DNA of 64,000 nt, taken from the NCBI RefSeq assembly GCF_040549485.1, contig NZ_JBEPTK010000019.1, forward strand, positions 17,833 through 81,832, in the 5' to 3' direction. Positions 27,028 through 35,971 of the stretch are shown in pieces. The stretch is from Constrictibacter sp. MBR-5 (lineage in GTDB: Bacteria; Pseudomonadota; Alphaproteobacteria; JAJUGE01). The position numbers and the translations under genes are program-made. The notes under the pieces are model-generated. The model searched no databases and was not told where the DNA came from. It saw only the letters and a list, made by a program, of their open reading frames with translations. The stretch's first letter is position 1. Every line of letters begins with the position of its first letter.

Positions 27028-28486
27028 CGCGGGCCGTCAGAACCGCCCAGACCGTTTCGTAGAGAATGTAGAGGTCGAACGCGACGGACCAATTGCGGAT
27101 GTAATAGACGTCCATCTCGACCCGCTCGGCGAAGGTCGTCCGGTTGCGGCCGGAGACCTGCCAGAAGCCGGTGATGCCCGGCTTCACCTTCAGCACGATC
27201 TCCTCCTGGCCGCCCATGTCGGGGATCTCCCCCGGCAAGTAGCAGCGCGGGCCGACCAGGCTCATCTCGCCGCGCACGACGTTCAGCAGTTGCGGCAGCT
27301 CGTCCAGGCTGTAGCGGCGCAGAAGGCGGCCGATCATGGTGACCCGCGGGTCGTCCCTCAGCTTGCGGTAGGTCTCGTATTCCACCTGCGAGGCCGGATG
27401 CGCGGCGAGGAAGGCCGCCAGCTGCGCCTCGGCGTCCGGCACCATCGTTCGGAACTTGTAGGCGCCGAAGCGCTTGCCGTCCCGCCCGACGCGTTGCTGC
27501 ACGAAGAGTGCGGGGCCGGCCGAGGTGAGGCGGACCAGCGCGGCGATCGTCAGAAGCAGCGGCGCCAGCAGCACCAGCAGGGGGACCGCCAGCGCGAAGT
27601 CGATGACGCGCTTGATCGCGATCTTGCGCGTGTCGAGCAGATTGTCCGAATGCGACAGTGCCAGGGTGCCCTGCAGGTCCATCGCCTGGACCCACAGCGA
27701 GCGCCGTCCGTTGAGATTCGGAATGAGATAGATCCGCGGTGCGGCGACGCGGTCGACGGCACGTTCCCAGCCGTCGGGTCCGACCTGCGGCATATACACG
27801 AAGACATGTTCGATGCCGCCGCGGCCGCCGCGCGGCAGCAGGCTCGGCCGCTTCAGCGGAACCGAGCAGGTGCGGCCGCTGTCGGCGTCGAGTAGCCCCA
27901 CGACCGGCACGAAGCCCAGTTCATGGCGCCGGCGGAGCAGGTGGACGACCTCGTCCACCGCTTCCGGGCTGGTCGCGTAGACGGCGGCGGGAACGCCCCA
28001 GCGTCCGCTGGCCTGCAGCAGCCGGCGCAGCAGGTCGTTGAGGAACGGCGTCAGCATCAGCGCGAGGGCGCAGGCGCCCACGGTGACGACGCGGGACCAG
28101 AGGCCGTGCTGGAGCAGATAGTCCCAGGCGGCGACCACGGCGAAGACAAGGACGACGCCGAGCAGACGGCGGCGGAAACGTTCCGGAGCGCTCAGGCCGT
28201 AGCCCGGATAGAGCCCGAGCGAGCCGTTGACGGCCAGGACGGCGAGGCCCGCGACCGCGAGCAGCTGCAGGTCGACCTGGAGGTCCTTCTCGAAGTAATC
28301 GGCGAAGTGCCAGCGGATGAACAGTCCGGCCGCGGTGGCGGCGACCACGGCAACGACATCCAGCAGCGCCATCAGCGCGCCGACGAGGCGTGGCGGCATC
28401 AGGCGCGCCTGCACCGCGGACGGTGAATCGCCCGGCGCCGGCGTTGCGAGCGCCGCGCCCTCGGTATCCGTCTCCGCGGTATCCAT
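27017..28486 (-). CDS. Polyprenyl glycosylphosphotransferase (WbaP/ExoY-like sugar transferase)
   Basis: 489-residue inner-membrane enzyme that loads the first sugar-1-phosphate on undecaprenyl phosphate, starting a polysaccharide repeat unit. Seen: four to five N-terminal helices (about 35-150), a CoA-binding-like middle domain, and a C-terminal Bac_transf domain from KRVIDFALAVPLLVLLAPLL with QQRVGRDGKRFGAYKFRTM, RRYSLDELPQLLNVVRGEMS and VKPGITGFWQVSGRN. That is the full-length WbaP-type architecture. First gene of the operon with the ligase gene. Upstream is the 489-bp divergent region with two palindromes. Confidence 0.92.
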   Translation of the reverse strand: MDTAETDTEGAALATPAPGDSPSAVQARLMPPRLVGALMALLDVVAVVAATAAGLFIRWHFADYFEKDLQVDLQLLAVAGLAVLAVNGSLGLYPGYGLSAPERFRRRLLGVVLVFAVVAAWDYLLQHGLWSRVVTVGACALALMLTPFLNDLLRRLLQASGRWGVPAAVYATSPEAVDEVVHLLRRRHELGFVPVVGLLDADSGRTCSVPLKRPSLLPRGGRGGIEHVFVYMPQVGPDGWERAVDRVAAPRIYLIPNLNGRRSLWVQAMDLQGTLALSHSDNLLDTRKIAIKRVIDFALAVPLLVLLAPLLLTIAALVRLTSAGPALFVQQRVGRDGKRFGAYKFRTMVPDAEAQLAAFLAAHPASQVEYETYRKLRDDPRVTMIGRLLRRYSLDELPQLLNVVRGEMSLVGPRCYLPGEIPDMGGQEEIVLKVKPGITGFWQVSGRNRTTFAERVEMDVYYIRNWSVAFDLYILYETVWAVLTARDAY

Positions 28487-28643
28487 GTCGCGAATGCCGT
28501 CCCCCCGCCCCGTGGTCGCGTACCGTGGTCTTCGTCCTGGTGCGCGCGGAATGTATCAGTGAGGCAATCCCGGTTGAAGGGCCGCCACGGCATTAGTCCG
28601 TCTGCGCAGAGAAACAATCTGCACGTAAACGTTGCGGTTCCTG

Positions 28644-28664
28644 CGCCGCAAAAGTTTTGCGGCG
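28644..28664. promoter_or_regulatory. 21-bp perfect palindrome, probable operator
   Basis: Arms CGCCGCAAAA (28644-28653) and TTTTGCGGCG (28655-28664) around a single G. It lies about 160 bp upstream of the phosphotransferase start and 310 bp upstream of the flippase. Symmetry and the AT-rich centre suit a dimeric DNA-binding regulator; a terminator is less likely because no gene ends nearby. Confidence 0.5.
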
Positions 28665-28891
28665 GGGCTCCGGAGGTTTGAGCGCCGTGTGGCGAGACCG
28701 ACCCGCCAGCCGCTTCCCTTCGGTCTCGGAGCCGCGGGAACCCCTTGATTTCCGTGGGCCGGTGCGGCGCTCCGCATCTGCTGCCCTGGATCACTGACAT
28801 GTGCGGGCGTGCCGAACGCTTCGGCCGATTGTCCGTGACGGCCGAGCGGGAGGGCTGACGCCGACCTCTCCGCTTTGGTACAGATGCACGT

Positions 28892-28907
28892 TGTGACGGC
28901 CGTCACA
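28892..28907. promoter_or_regulatory. CRP/FNR-family binding site candidate
   Basis: TGTGA-CGGCCG-TCACA: both half-sites match the classical CRP consensus exactly with the correct 6-bp spacer, and the spacer is itself palindromic. The centre is about 76 bp upstream of the flippase ATG, a suitable activator position. No Crp-like gene is in the window. Confidence 0.5.
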
Positions 28908-28975
28908 CCTTCGCGCGATCGGGGTGGGGGACGGCGCCGGGCGGCGGGGGCGGCAGTGAACGGCAGACGAGAACG

Positions 28976-30214
28976 ATGCGCCCGCGTCCGGGCGGCACCG
29001 GGCGCCGCATGCGCGTGAGCGGCGTCCTTCTGTCCTTCGTGTCGCACGGCGCCCGCTTTCTCGCGAACGCCGTGCTGCTGATGGTGCTGGCACGCCTGTG
29101 GGGCCCGGAGCAGTTCGGCGGGTTCGCCTATGCGACCGCGGTCGCGGCACTGCTCGGGCTCGTCGGCGGCTGGGGCTTGTCGCAGAAGACGATGCGGGAT
29201 GCCGCCGTCGACCCGGCGAGGGCGGGTGCCCAGGTGCGCAGCGGCGTTGTCGCCCAGTGCCTGCTCGTGCCGCCTCTGCTCGTGGCGGTTCTCGCGATCG
29301 GCAGCTTCGGAATCGGGCCCCCTCCCGATCTGCTGCTGCCGCTGTTCGGCGCTTTCGTCGCGCTGAACCTCGCCGAAACGGCGGCGGCCGCCTGCCGCGG
29401 CATCGGTCGCTTCGACGCCGAGGCGCGCGCGTCGGCCTTCGGCAACGGCGTGTTCTTCGTCGCCGGCGTCGCCGCGGCCTTGATCCTTCCTGGGCAGGAG
29501 GCGGTGGCCCTGGCGCTGTTCGCCGGGCGGCTCGCGCATGCGGCGGGGGCGTTCCTCATGCTTCGGGCCGTGACTGCGGCGCCCGGCAGCGCGGGGGCGG
29601 GCGCCCTGGAGACCCTGCGCGCGGGCGCCGTCTTCGCCGGCGAGTCGGTCGCGACCGGTGCCTTCCTGCAGGTCGACACGGTGGTGGTGAAGCTGGTGCT
29701 GGGCGAGGCGGCGGCGGGCGCCTATCAGGCGGGGGTGCGCTTCGTGGTCGTCGCGCTGGTCGCGGCCCAGGCTCTGGCCGGCGTCTTCGTACCGTCGCTG
29801 GTCGCCCGCCTCGGCCACCGGCCGGCCTTCGCGCTGCAGGCCCGGCGCGTCTTCGCGGTCTTCGCGGGGCTCGGCTGCGCCTTCCTCCTGGTGTTCGCCG
29901 CATGGGGTGACGGCATCGTTCTCGCCGTCTACGGCGGCGACTATGCGCAGACGGCGGCGCTCGCACCGCTGCTCGGAGTGCTCGTCTGCGTGCGCTGCCT
30001 CGCCGCCGGGGCGGGGATCGTGCTGCTCGCGGCGGGCGCGCAGACATGGCGGCTGCTCGCCACCCTCGCCGCGATGGGGACCTATGTCGCCGCTGCGGCG
30101 ATTGTCGGACCCCGCTTGGGGTTGGAGGGCCTCGTCGCGGTCAATGTGGGCGCGTTGGCGGTCCTGCTGGGTCTCTATCTGTCCGGCGCGATCCGGCGGC
30201 TGCGCGTGGCATAG
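28976..30214 (+). CDS. Polysaccharide flippase (Wzx/MATE-like, MOP superfamily)
   Basis: 412-residue membrane protein, about 12 hydrophobic segments. Seen: the family N-terminus RFLANAVLLMVLARLWGPEQFGGFAYA and repeated polar-flanked helices such as FAGESVATGAFLQVDTVVVKL. It would move undecaprenyl-linked repeat units across the inner membrane, complementing the phosphotransferase and ligase transcribed in the opposite direction. Two possible starts: ATG 28976, or ATG 29009 which begins MRVSGVLLSF directly at the first helix. The perfect TGTGA-N6-TCACA site lies 76 bp upstream, so cyclic-nucleotide control is plausible. Confidence 0.85.
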   Translation: MRPRPGGTGRRMRVSGVLLSFVSHGARFLANAVLLMVLARLWGPEQFGGFAYATAVAALLGLVGGWGLSQKTMRDAAVDPARAGAQVRSGVVAQCLLVPPLLVAVLAIGSFGIGPPPDLLLPLFGAFVALNLAETAAAACRGIGRFDAEARASAFGNGVFFVAGVAAALILPGQEAVALALFAGRLAHAAGAFLMLRAVTAAPGSAGAGALETLRAGAVFAGESVATGAFLQVDTVVVKLVLGEAAAGAYQAGVRFVVVALVAAQALAGVFVPSLVARLGHRPAFALQARRVFAVFAGLGCAFLLVFAAWGDGIVLAVYGGDYAQTAALAPLLGVLVCVRCLAAGAGIVLLAAGAQTWRLLATLAAMGTYVAAAAIVGPRLGLEGLVAVNVGALAVLLGLYLSGAIRRLRVA

Positions 30215-30371
30215 GTCACACCGCATGCAGGTCGGAGGAGGAAACGCCGCTCGCCGGGTTGCCTCGCCGCGGCTCGGCGTGAAATAGCCATTCCGACGCC
30301 GCGGCACGGACACGTCGTGCCGCATCGGACGCCTCGGCGGAAAGCCGGGCCGAGACACGGAAGGAAGTACC

Positions 30372-30953
30372 ATGAACCGCACGCGCCGCCTGTTCCGCTC
30401 CGCGGCCTTCGGCCTCCTGCTCGCCGGCGCCGGCGCCGGCGTCGCGCCCGCTCTGGCCGACGAGATCGCGGACGAGATCCGCAACGCCCTGACGCTCTAC
30501 GAGGCCGGCAAGATCGGCGAGGCGAAGGAGGCACTCGACTTCGCCACCCAGCTGCTCGGCCAGCGCAAGGCGGACGACCTGGGCCGCCACCTGCCGGAAC
30601 CGCTCTCCGGCTGGACGGCCGAGGACGCCGAGGCGACCAGCGCGGCGATGTACGGCGCCGGCATCTCCGCCGGACGCACCTACCGCAAGGGCGACGACGA
30701 GGTCGAGGTGCGGATCATCGGCGATTCGCCGATGATCCAGGCGATGTCGATGATGTTCTCCAATCCCGCGATGGCGGGTGCGGCCGGCGGCCGCGCCCAG
30801 CGGATCGGCAAGCAGCGCGGCATCGTCACTCAGGACGGCGACGTCCAGCTGATGGCGGGCAAGTATCTGGTGATGGTATCCGGCAGCGCGCCGCAGGACG
30901 CCAAGATCGCCTATGCCGCGGCGGTGGACTTCGACGGCCTGTCGAAGCCCTGA
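30372..30953 (+). CDS. Secreted protein of unknown function
   Basis: 193-residue protein I cannot assign. Seen: a clear signal peptide (MNRTRRLFRSAAFGLLLAGA, cleavage near PALA-DE at about residue 29); a helical section with LYEAGKIGEAKEALDFATQLL, resembling a TPR helix pair; a region LPEPLSGWTAEDAE typical of periplasmic proteins; and a C-terminal half with DDEVEVRIIGDSPMIQAM and KYLVMVSGSAPQ. GGAAGGAAG provides a good ribosome site. It ends 7 bp from the convergent hslU. Likely periplasmic and monomeric in domain structure; no catalytic motif seen. Confidence 0.75.
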   Translation: MNRTRRLFRSAAFGLLLAGAGAGVAPALADEIADEIRNALTLYEAGKIGEAKEALDFATQLLGQRKADDLGRHLPEPLSGWTAEDAEATSAAMYGAGISAGRTYRKGDDEVEVRIIGDSPMIQAMSMMFSNPAMAGAAGGRAQRIGKQRGIVTQDGDVQLMAGKYLVMVSGSAPQDAKIAYAAAVDFDGLSKP

Positions 30954-30960
30954 GCCGCGG

Positions 30961-32271
30961 CTAGAGGATGAACTTGGAGAGGTCGGCGTTCTTCGCGAGG
31001 CTGCCGACCTTCTCCCGCACATAGGCGGCGTCGATCGTCACGGACTCGCCGCCGCGGTCGGAGGCGGTGAAGCTGATTTCCTCGAGCAGCCGCTCCAGCA
31101 CCGTGTGCAGGCGCCGCGCGCCGATGTTCTCGACCGACGTGTTGATGTCGGCGGCGAGCTCGGCGAGCGTGTCGACCGCATCGTCGGTGAAATCCAGCAC
31201 CATCCCCTCGGTGCCCATCAGCGCCTTGTACTGCTTGACGAGACTCGCCTCGGGCTCGGTCAGGATGCGCACGAAGTCTTCGCGGTTCAGCGGCGACAGC
31301 TCGACCCGGATCGGCAGCCGGCCCTGCAGTTCCGGCAGCAGGTCCGAAGGCTTCGCCAGGTGGAACGCGCCGGAGGCGATGAAGAGCACGTGGTCTGTCT
31401 TCACCGGGCCGTGCTTGGTGGCGACGGTCGTGCCCTCGATCAGCGGCAGCAGGTCGCGCTGCACGCCCTCGCGCGACACGTCGGCGCCGCTGCGGTCGCT
31501 GCGCGCACAGATCTTGTCGACCTCGTCGAGGAAGACGATGCCGTGCTGCTCGACCAGCTCGATCGCCTCGCGCGTCACGGCGTCCTGGTCCAGGAGCTTG
31601 TCGCTCTCCTCGGCGATCAGCGGCTCGTGCGCGTCGACGACCATCATCTTGCGCTTGCGGGTGCGGCCGCCGAACGCCTTGCCCAGCATGTCGCCCAGGT
31701 TGACCATGCCCATCTGGCCGCCCGGCATGCCCGGGATGTCCATGGTCGGCATCTGCATGCCGGAATTGTCCTGCATCTCCAACTCGATCTCGCGCTTGTC
31801 GAGGTCGCCGTTGCGCAGCATCACCCGGAATTTCTGCCGCGTGTCGGGGCTGGCGGTCTTGCCGACAAGGGCGTCGATCACCCGCTCCTCGGCGGCGAGC
31901 TGCGCCTTCGCCTGCACTTCCTTGCGCAGGCGCTCGCGCGTCATGCCGATCGAGATCTCGATCAGGTCGCGGACGATCGATTCGACGTCGCGGCCGACAT
32001 AGCCGACCTCGGTGAACTTGGTCGCCTCGACCTTGATGAACGGCGCCTGCGCCAGCTTCGCCAGGCGACGGGCGATCTCGGTCTTGCCGCAGCCGGTCGG
32101 GCCGATCATCAGGATGTTCTTCGGCAGGACCTCCTCGCGCAGGCCTTCCGGCAGCTGCTGCCGGCGCCAGCGGTTGCGCAGGGCGATCGCGACGGCACGC
32201 TTGGCGTCGTGCTGGCCGACGATGAAGCGGTCGAGTTCGGAGACGATCTCGCGGGGGCTGAAGGAGGTCAA
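30961..32271 (-). CDS. hslU: HslU ATPase subunit of HslVU protease
   Basis: AAA+ unfoldase that feeds proteins to HslV, 436 residues, normal length. Seen: Walker A GPTGCGKT at about 57-64, Walker [11 protein letters not shown], an I-domain (about 110-240) with a Met/Gly-rich loop ([13 protein letters not shown]), the pore-loop region YVGRDVES, sensor region GRLPIRVEL and the C-terminal LSKFIL tail that docks into HslV. The ATG overlaps the hslV stop by 4 bp, so translation is coupled. Cytoplasmic; normally heat-inducible, though I saw no sigma-32 promoter before hslV. Confidence 0.97.
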   Translation of the reverse strand: MTSFSPREIVSELDRFIVGQHDAKRAVAIALRNRWRRQQLPEGLREEVLPKNILMIGPTGCGKTEIARRLAKLAQAPFIKVEATKFTEVGYVGRDVESIVRDLIEISIGMTRERLRKEVQAKAQLAAEERVIDALVGKTASPDTRQKFRVMLRNGDLDKREIELEMQDNSGMQMPTMDIPGMPGGQMGMVNLGDMLGKAFGGRTRKRKMMVVDAHEPLIAEESDKLLDQDAVTREAIELVEQHGIVFLDEVDKICARSDRSGADVSREGVQRDLLPLIEGTTVATKHGPVKTDHVLFIASGAFHLAKPSDLLPELQGRLPIRVELSPLNREDFVRILTEPEASLVKQYKALMGTEGMVLDFTDDAVDTLAELAADINTSVENIGARRLHTVLERLLEEISFTASDRGGESVTIDAAYVREKVGSLAKNADLSKFIL

Positions 32272-32825
32272 GTCGACGATTCCAGGCTCTCGATGACGAT
32301 GTTGCCGTTCGTGTAGACGCAGATGTCGGCGGCGATGCCGAGCGCGCGCCGGGCGATCTGCTCGGCGTCGAAGCCGTCGACCGGCAGCAGCGCGCGCGCC
32401 GCGGCGAGGGCGAAGGATCCGCCGGAGCCGATGCCGATCAAGCCGTCCTCCGGCTCCAGCACGTCGCCCGTGCCGGTGAGCACCAGCGAAACCTGGGAGT
32501 CGGCGACGGCCATCATCGCCTCCAGCCGGCGCAGATAGCGGTCGGTGCGCCAGTCCTTGGCGAGTTCGACGCAGGCGCGAGCCAACTGGCCGCGGTGCTG
32601 CTCCAGCTTGCCTTCCAGGCGCTCGAAGAGGGCGAATGCGTCCGCCGTGGCACCGGCGAAGCCCGCGACGACGTGTCCGTCGCCCAGGCGCCGCACCTTA
32701 CGTGCGTTCGACTTGATCACGGTCTGGCCCAGGCTCACCTGTCCGTCGCCGGCGATGACGACGCGTCCCGCCTTGCGCACGCAGAGGATGGTGGTGCCGT
32801 GCCAGACTGGGGTGGTCTCGCTCAT
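32268..32825 (-). CDS. hslV: HslV peptidase subunit of HslVU protease
   Basis: Proteasome-like N-terminal-nucleophile threonine peptidase, 185 residues. Seen: [11 protein letters not shown], where processing would expose the catalytic Thr at about residue 11; [36 protein letters not shown]; and [16 protein letters not shown]. Forms a double hexamer capped by HslU. hslV is first in the operon, divergent from hisB across 226 bp. The hslVU/his neighbourhood is characteristic of Alphaproteobacteria. Confidence 0.97.
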   Translation of the reverse strand: MSETTPVWHGTTILCVRKAGRVVIAGDGQVSLGQTVIKSNARKVRRLGDGHVVAGFAGATADAFALFERLEGKLEQHRGQLARACVELAKDWRTDRYLRRLEAMMAVADSQVSLVLTGTGDVLEPEDGLIGIGSGGSFALAAARALLPVDGFDAEQIARRALGIAADICVYTNGNIVIESLESST

Positions 32826-33051
32826 CTATGCTGGTCCGTCGCTCGGCTGAAACCGCCGGTTCCGGAGGCGAACTGTCCGGCGGCGGGCCGTCCGGATGTG
32901 GGGGCGGGCGCCCCCGGATCAAGGGCGGGGGGTGAGGGGCAGGGGATCGGCCGGGTGCCCGGCTGCCACCCCGGGGGCCGGCGCCGTATTGCTGGCCATG
33001 CCCTGCCGCCCTTGCTACAAGTCGCGCTCGCGAAACGGGGGAGCAGGTCGC

Positions 33052-33645
33052 ATGCGTGAGGCGAGCGTCGAGCGCATCACGAAGGAGACGAAGATCAGGG
33101 TCCGCGTCGACCTCGACGGCACCGGTGCGTGCCGCGTCGCGACCGGGATCGGTTTCCTCGACCACATGCTCGAGCAGCTCGGCAAGCACGGCATGATCGA
33201 CCTCGATGTCGCGGCCGAGGGCGACCTGCACATCGACTGTCACCACACGACCGAGGACACCGGCATCGCCATCGGGCAGGCGGTGGCGAAGGCGCTCGGC
33301 AACCGCGCCGGCATCCGGCGCTACGGCATGTCCTACCTGCCGATGGACGAGGCGCTGACGCGCGTCGCCATCGACCTGTCGAACCGCGCCTATCTCGTCT
33401 GGAAGGTTGATTTTCCGACGCAGCAGCTTGGCCAGATGGATACCGAGCTGTTCCGCGAGTTCTTCCAGGCCTTCGCTCAGAATGCCGGCGCCACGCTGCA
33501 CGTCGAGAACCTCTATGGCGGCAACAGCCACCATATCGTGGAAACCTGCTTCAAGGGTCTGGCACGGGCGCTGCGCCAGGCGGTCGAGATCGACGAGCGC
33601 GCCGCGGGCGCGGTGCCGTCCACCAAGGGCACGCTGAGCGAATGA
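33052..33645 (+). CDS. hisB: Imidazoleglycerol-phosphate dehydratase (monofunctional)
   Basis: Sixth step of histidine synthesis: dehydrates imidazoleglycerol phosphate to imidazoleacetol phosphate. 197 residues with only the dehydratase domain, no HisN phosphatase part. Seen: [17 protein letters not shown] and the metal-binding [14 protein letters not shown] and NSHHIVE motifs. I chose ATG 33052, preceded by GGGGGAGCAGG; a longer frame begins upstream at 32896 but its Gly/Pro/Arg-rich extension is unlike HisB. First gene of the his operon hisB-DUF2628-hisH-GNAT-hisA-hisF-hisE. Confidence 0.96.
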   Translation: MREASVERITKETKIRVRVDLDGTGACRVATGIGFLDHMLEQLGKHGMIDLDVAAEGDLHIDCHHTTEDTGIAIGQAVAKALGNRAGIRRYGMSYLPMDEALTRVAIDLSNRAYLVWKVDFPTQQLGQMDTELFREFFQAFAQNAGATLHVENLYGGNSHHIVETCFKGLARALRQAVEIDERAAGAVPSTKGTLSE

Positions 33646-33658
33646 TGACGGTCCGCCG

Positions 33659-34048
33659 ATGAAGATGCGGATGTGGACGACCCACCTGCACGATGCCGGC
33701 CTCTATTCGGGGCCGGAGGTCCTGGTGGTGAAGGACGGCTTCTGCTGGCCGGCGTTCTTCCTGACTTTCGTCTGGGCGCTGTGGCACCGGATGTGGCTGA
33801 CCGCCGTGCTGCTTCTGGCGGGTTCCCTGGCCGTCGGCGCCGGCGGGGAACTGGCGGGGTTGTCCCAGACCGCGCAGGCGGCGCTCGGGCTCGGCTTCTC
33901 GATCTTCATCGGCACCAGTGCCAACGACTGGCGCCGTGCATCGCTGCGCCGCCGGGGCTGGGACGACGGATCCTCGGTCGTCGCCGCCAACCGCGAGGCT
34001 GCCGAATGGCGCCTCTTCCAGCATGACGAGGGCATGGTACTGCGATGA
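33659..34048 (+). CDS. DUF2628 membrane protein in the his operon
   Basis: 129-residue protein with two membrane helices (about 32-48 with WPAFFLTFVWALWHRMW, and 48-80). The sequence around VLVVKDGFCWPAFFLTFVWALWH is typical of DUF2628, a family repeatedly found between hisB and hisH in Alphaproteobacteria. Function unknown. The last four bases overlap the hisH start (ATGA), indicating translational coupling. The C-terminal half (about 85-129) is soluble. Confidence 0.85.
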   Translation: MKMRMWTTHLHDAGLYSGPEVLVVKDGFCWPAFFLTFVWALWHRMWLTAVLLLAGSLAVGAGGELAGLSQTAQAALGLGFSIFIGTSANDWRRASLRRRGWDDGSSVVAANREAAEWRLFQHDEGMVLR

Positions 34049-34686
34049 CGGTCGCGATCGTCGACTACGGTTCCGGCAACCTTCGATCCGCCGCCAAGGC
34101 CTTCGAGCGTGCCGCGGCCGAGAGCGGGAAGGGCGAGCGCATCCTTGTCACCAGTTCGGCGGCCGAGATCGCTGCGGCCGACCGCGTGGTCCTGCCGGGC
34201 GTCGGTGCCTTCGGCGACTGCATGGCCGGCCTCTCCGCGCTTCCCGGCATGCTGGAGGCGCTCGACGACGCGGTGATCCGCGGCGGCCGCCCCTTCCTCG
34301 GCATCTGCGTCGGCATGCAGCTGATGGCCGAGCGCGGCGTCGAGCACGGGGTGCATCGCGGGCTCGGCTGGATCGCCGGTGCCGTCGAGGCGATCGAGCC
34401 GGCGGGCGGCCTGAAGGTGCCGCACATGGGCTGGAACGAACTGCAGATCGATGCGCCCGCCCATCCGATCTTTTCGGGGATCGAGACCGGGGCGCATTTC
34501 TATTTCGTGCATTCCTATGCGCTGCGCTGCACGGATCCGGCCCAATGTCTGGCGACCGTCTCGTATGGCGGCTCGATCGCCGCGGTGGTCGGCCGCGACA
34601 ACATGGCCGGCACGCAGTTCCATCCCGAGAAGAGCCAGGCGAACGGCCTGCGCCTTCTGGCCAATTTCCTAGCCTGGCGTCCGTGA
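34045..34686 (+). CDS. hisH: Imidazole glycerol phosphate synthase, glutaminase subunit
   Basis: Class I glutamine amidotransferase subunit that supplies ammonia to HisF. 213 residues. Seen: YGSGNLRSAAKA at the N-terminus, PGVGAFGDCM, the nucleophile Cys in FLGICVGMQLM (about C90), and the His/Glu of the triad in GTQFHPEKSQ. Start overlaps the DUF2628 stop. Forms a heterodimer with HisF, encoded about 1.3 kb downstream in the same operon. Confidence 0.97.
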   Translation: MTVAIVDYGSGNLRSAAKAFERAAAESGKGERILVTSSAAEIAAADRVVLPGVGAFGDCMAGLSALPGMLEALDDAVIRGGRPFLGICVGMQLMAERGVEHGVHRGLGWIAGAVEAIEPAGGLKVPHMGWNELQIDAPAHPIFSGIETGAHFYFVHSYALRCTDPAQCLATVSYGGSIAAVVGRDNMAGTQFHPEKSQANGLRLLANFLAWRP

Positions 34687-34693
34687 AGACCGC

Positions 34694-35239
34694 ATGCGCA
34701 AGCCCAAGGCGTTCGTCGAGCGCGTAACAGAGCTATCCGACATCGACCTGCACGATCTGTGCGAGGCGACCGACGTGGCGATCATCGACGGCGGCGGCTT
34801 CGGCTGGCTGAAGCCGCCGCCGCGCCGAACGCTGGAGGCGTATTGGCGCGGCGTCCTGCTGGTACCGGAGCGGGAGCTGTTCGTCGCGCGCCTCGACGGC
34901 GTCGCCTGCGGTTCGGCGCAGCTGGTGAAGTCGCCGCGCAACAATGAGGCGCAACGCTATCTGGCGCACATGCAGAGCGAGTTCGTCGCCCCCTGGGCAC
35001 GCGGCCACGGTCTGGCGCGAATGCTGGTCGAGGCCGTCGAGGCGCGCGCGCGGGCCGAAGGGCTCCGCACGCTCAACCTGGACGTGCGCGAGACCCAGGT
35101 GGCAGCCATAAAGCTTTACGAATCGCTCGGCTTCACCCATTGGGGAACGCATCCGCATTACGCCCGCGTGCGGGGGCAGGACGTGGCGGGGCTTTTCTTC
35201 TACAAGGAACTCAGCCGCCGCCGAGAAGCCGAATCATGA
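34694..35239 (+). CDS. GNAT-family N-acetyltransferase inserted in the his operon
   Basis: 181-residue acetyl-CoA-dependent acyltransferase. Seen: the acetyl-CoA-binding segment [20 protein letters not shown] (Q/RxxGxG/A type) at about residues 96-115, [21 protein letters not shown] and the closing [12 protein letters not shown]. Substrate unknown. It sits 7 bp after hisH and its stop overlaps the hisA start as ATGA, so it is fully embedded in the histidine operon. It may acetylate a his intermediate or another small molecule, or simply be a passenger; nothing in the sequence decides. Confidence 0.85.
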   Translation: MRKPKAFVERVTELSDIDLHDLCEATDVAIIDGGGFGWLKPPPRRTLEAYWRGVLLVPERELFVARLDGVACGSAQLVKSPRNNEAQRYLAHMQSEFVAPWARGHGLARMLVEAVEARARAEGLRTLNLDVRETQVAAIKLYESLGFTHWGTHPHYARVRGQDVAGLFFYKELSRRREAES

Positions 35240-35967
35240 TCCTGTTTCCCGCCATCGACCTGAAGGACGGTAAGTGCGTCCGCCTGCTCCGTGGTGACAT
35301 GGGGCAGGTCACCGTGTTCAACGAGGACCCTGCGGCGCAGGCGATGACCTTCGCCGCGCAGGGTTTCGAATGGCTCCACCTGGTCGACCTGAACGGGGCG
35401 GTCGAGGGGCATCCGGTGAACGGCGACGCGGTGTCGCGCATCGTCGATGCCGTACAGATCCCGGTACAGCTCGGCGGCGGTATCCGCGACATGGCCACCG
35501 TCGAGATGTGGCTGGAGAAGGGCATCCGCCGGGTTATCCTCGGCACCATCGCGGTACGCGACCCGCAGTTCGTCCATGAGGCCTGCCGCCGGTTCCCCGA
35601 CAGGATCGTCGTCAGCATCGATGCGCGCGACGGCATGGTCGCGGTCGAGGGCTGGACGCAGACGTCCAAGGTAAAGGCCCTGGACCTGGCGCTGCGCTTC
35701 GAGGATGCCGGCGTCGCGGCCATCGTCTTCACCGATATCGAACGGGACGGCGCGATGGGCGGGGTGAACACGGACGCCACCGTCGACCTCGCCTGGGCGC
35801 TCACGACGCCCGTCATCGCGTCGGGCGGCGTGTCGTCGCTGGCCGATCTCCGCCTGCTGAAGGATCAGGAGAAGGCCGGTATCGAGGGCGTGATTTCCGG
35901 CCGTGCCCTTTATGACGGCCGGATCGATCCGGTGGCCGCGCTGGCGCTGCTGCGCCAGGGGAGTTGA
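35236..35967 (+). CDS. hisA: ProFAR isomerase (HisA)
   Basis: (Beta/alpha)8-barrel isomerase converting ProFAR to PRFAR in histidine synthesis. 243 residues. Seen: [18 protein letters not shown] with catalytic Asp at about D8, the phosphate-binding [25 protein letters not shown] and the second phosphate loop [12 protein letters not shown] 35236 overlaps the GNAT stop. An upstream in-frame start at 35140 was rejected. Four bases separate it from hisF. Confidence 0.97.
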   Translation: MILFPAIDLKDGKCVRLLRGDMGQVTVFNEDPAAQAMTFAAQGFEWLHLVDLNGAVEGHPVNGDAVSRIVDAVQIPVQLGGGIRDMATVEMWLEKGIRRVILGTIAVRDPQFVHEACRRFPDRIVVSIDARDGMVAVEGWTQTSKVKALDLALRFEDAGVAAIVFTDIERDGAMGGVNTDATVDLAWALTTPVIASGGVSSLADLRLLKDQEKAGIEGVISGRALYDGRIDPVAALALLRQGS

Positions 35968-35971
35968 AGCG

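Larger units (their letters stand above)
28487..28975. other. 489-bp divergent intergenic region between polysaccharide genes
   Basis: No gene supported; a long open frame on the minus strand through this region and the flippase is a GC-driven shadow. The region is more AT-rich than its surroundings near 28600-28660 and holds two strong palindromes, at 28644-28664 and 28892-28907, described separately. Probably contains promoters in both directions. Confidence 0.55.

Noticed and set aside
28556..30484. 642-residue minus-strand frame through the intergenic region and flippase
   Set aside because: Composition of a GC shadow, no start signal and no family resemblance; the flippase on the plus strand is convincing.
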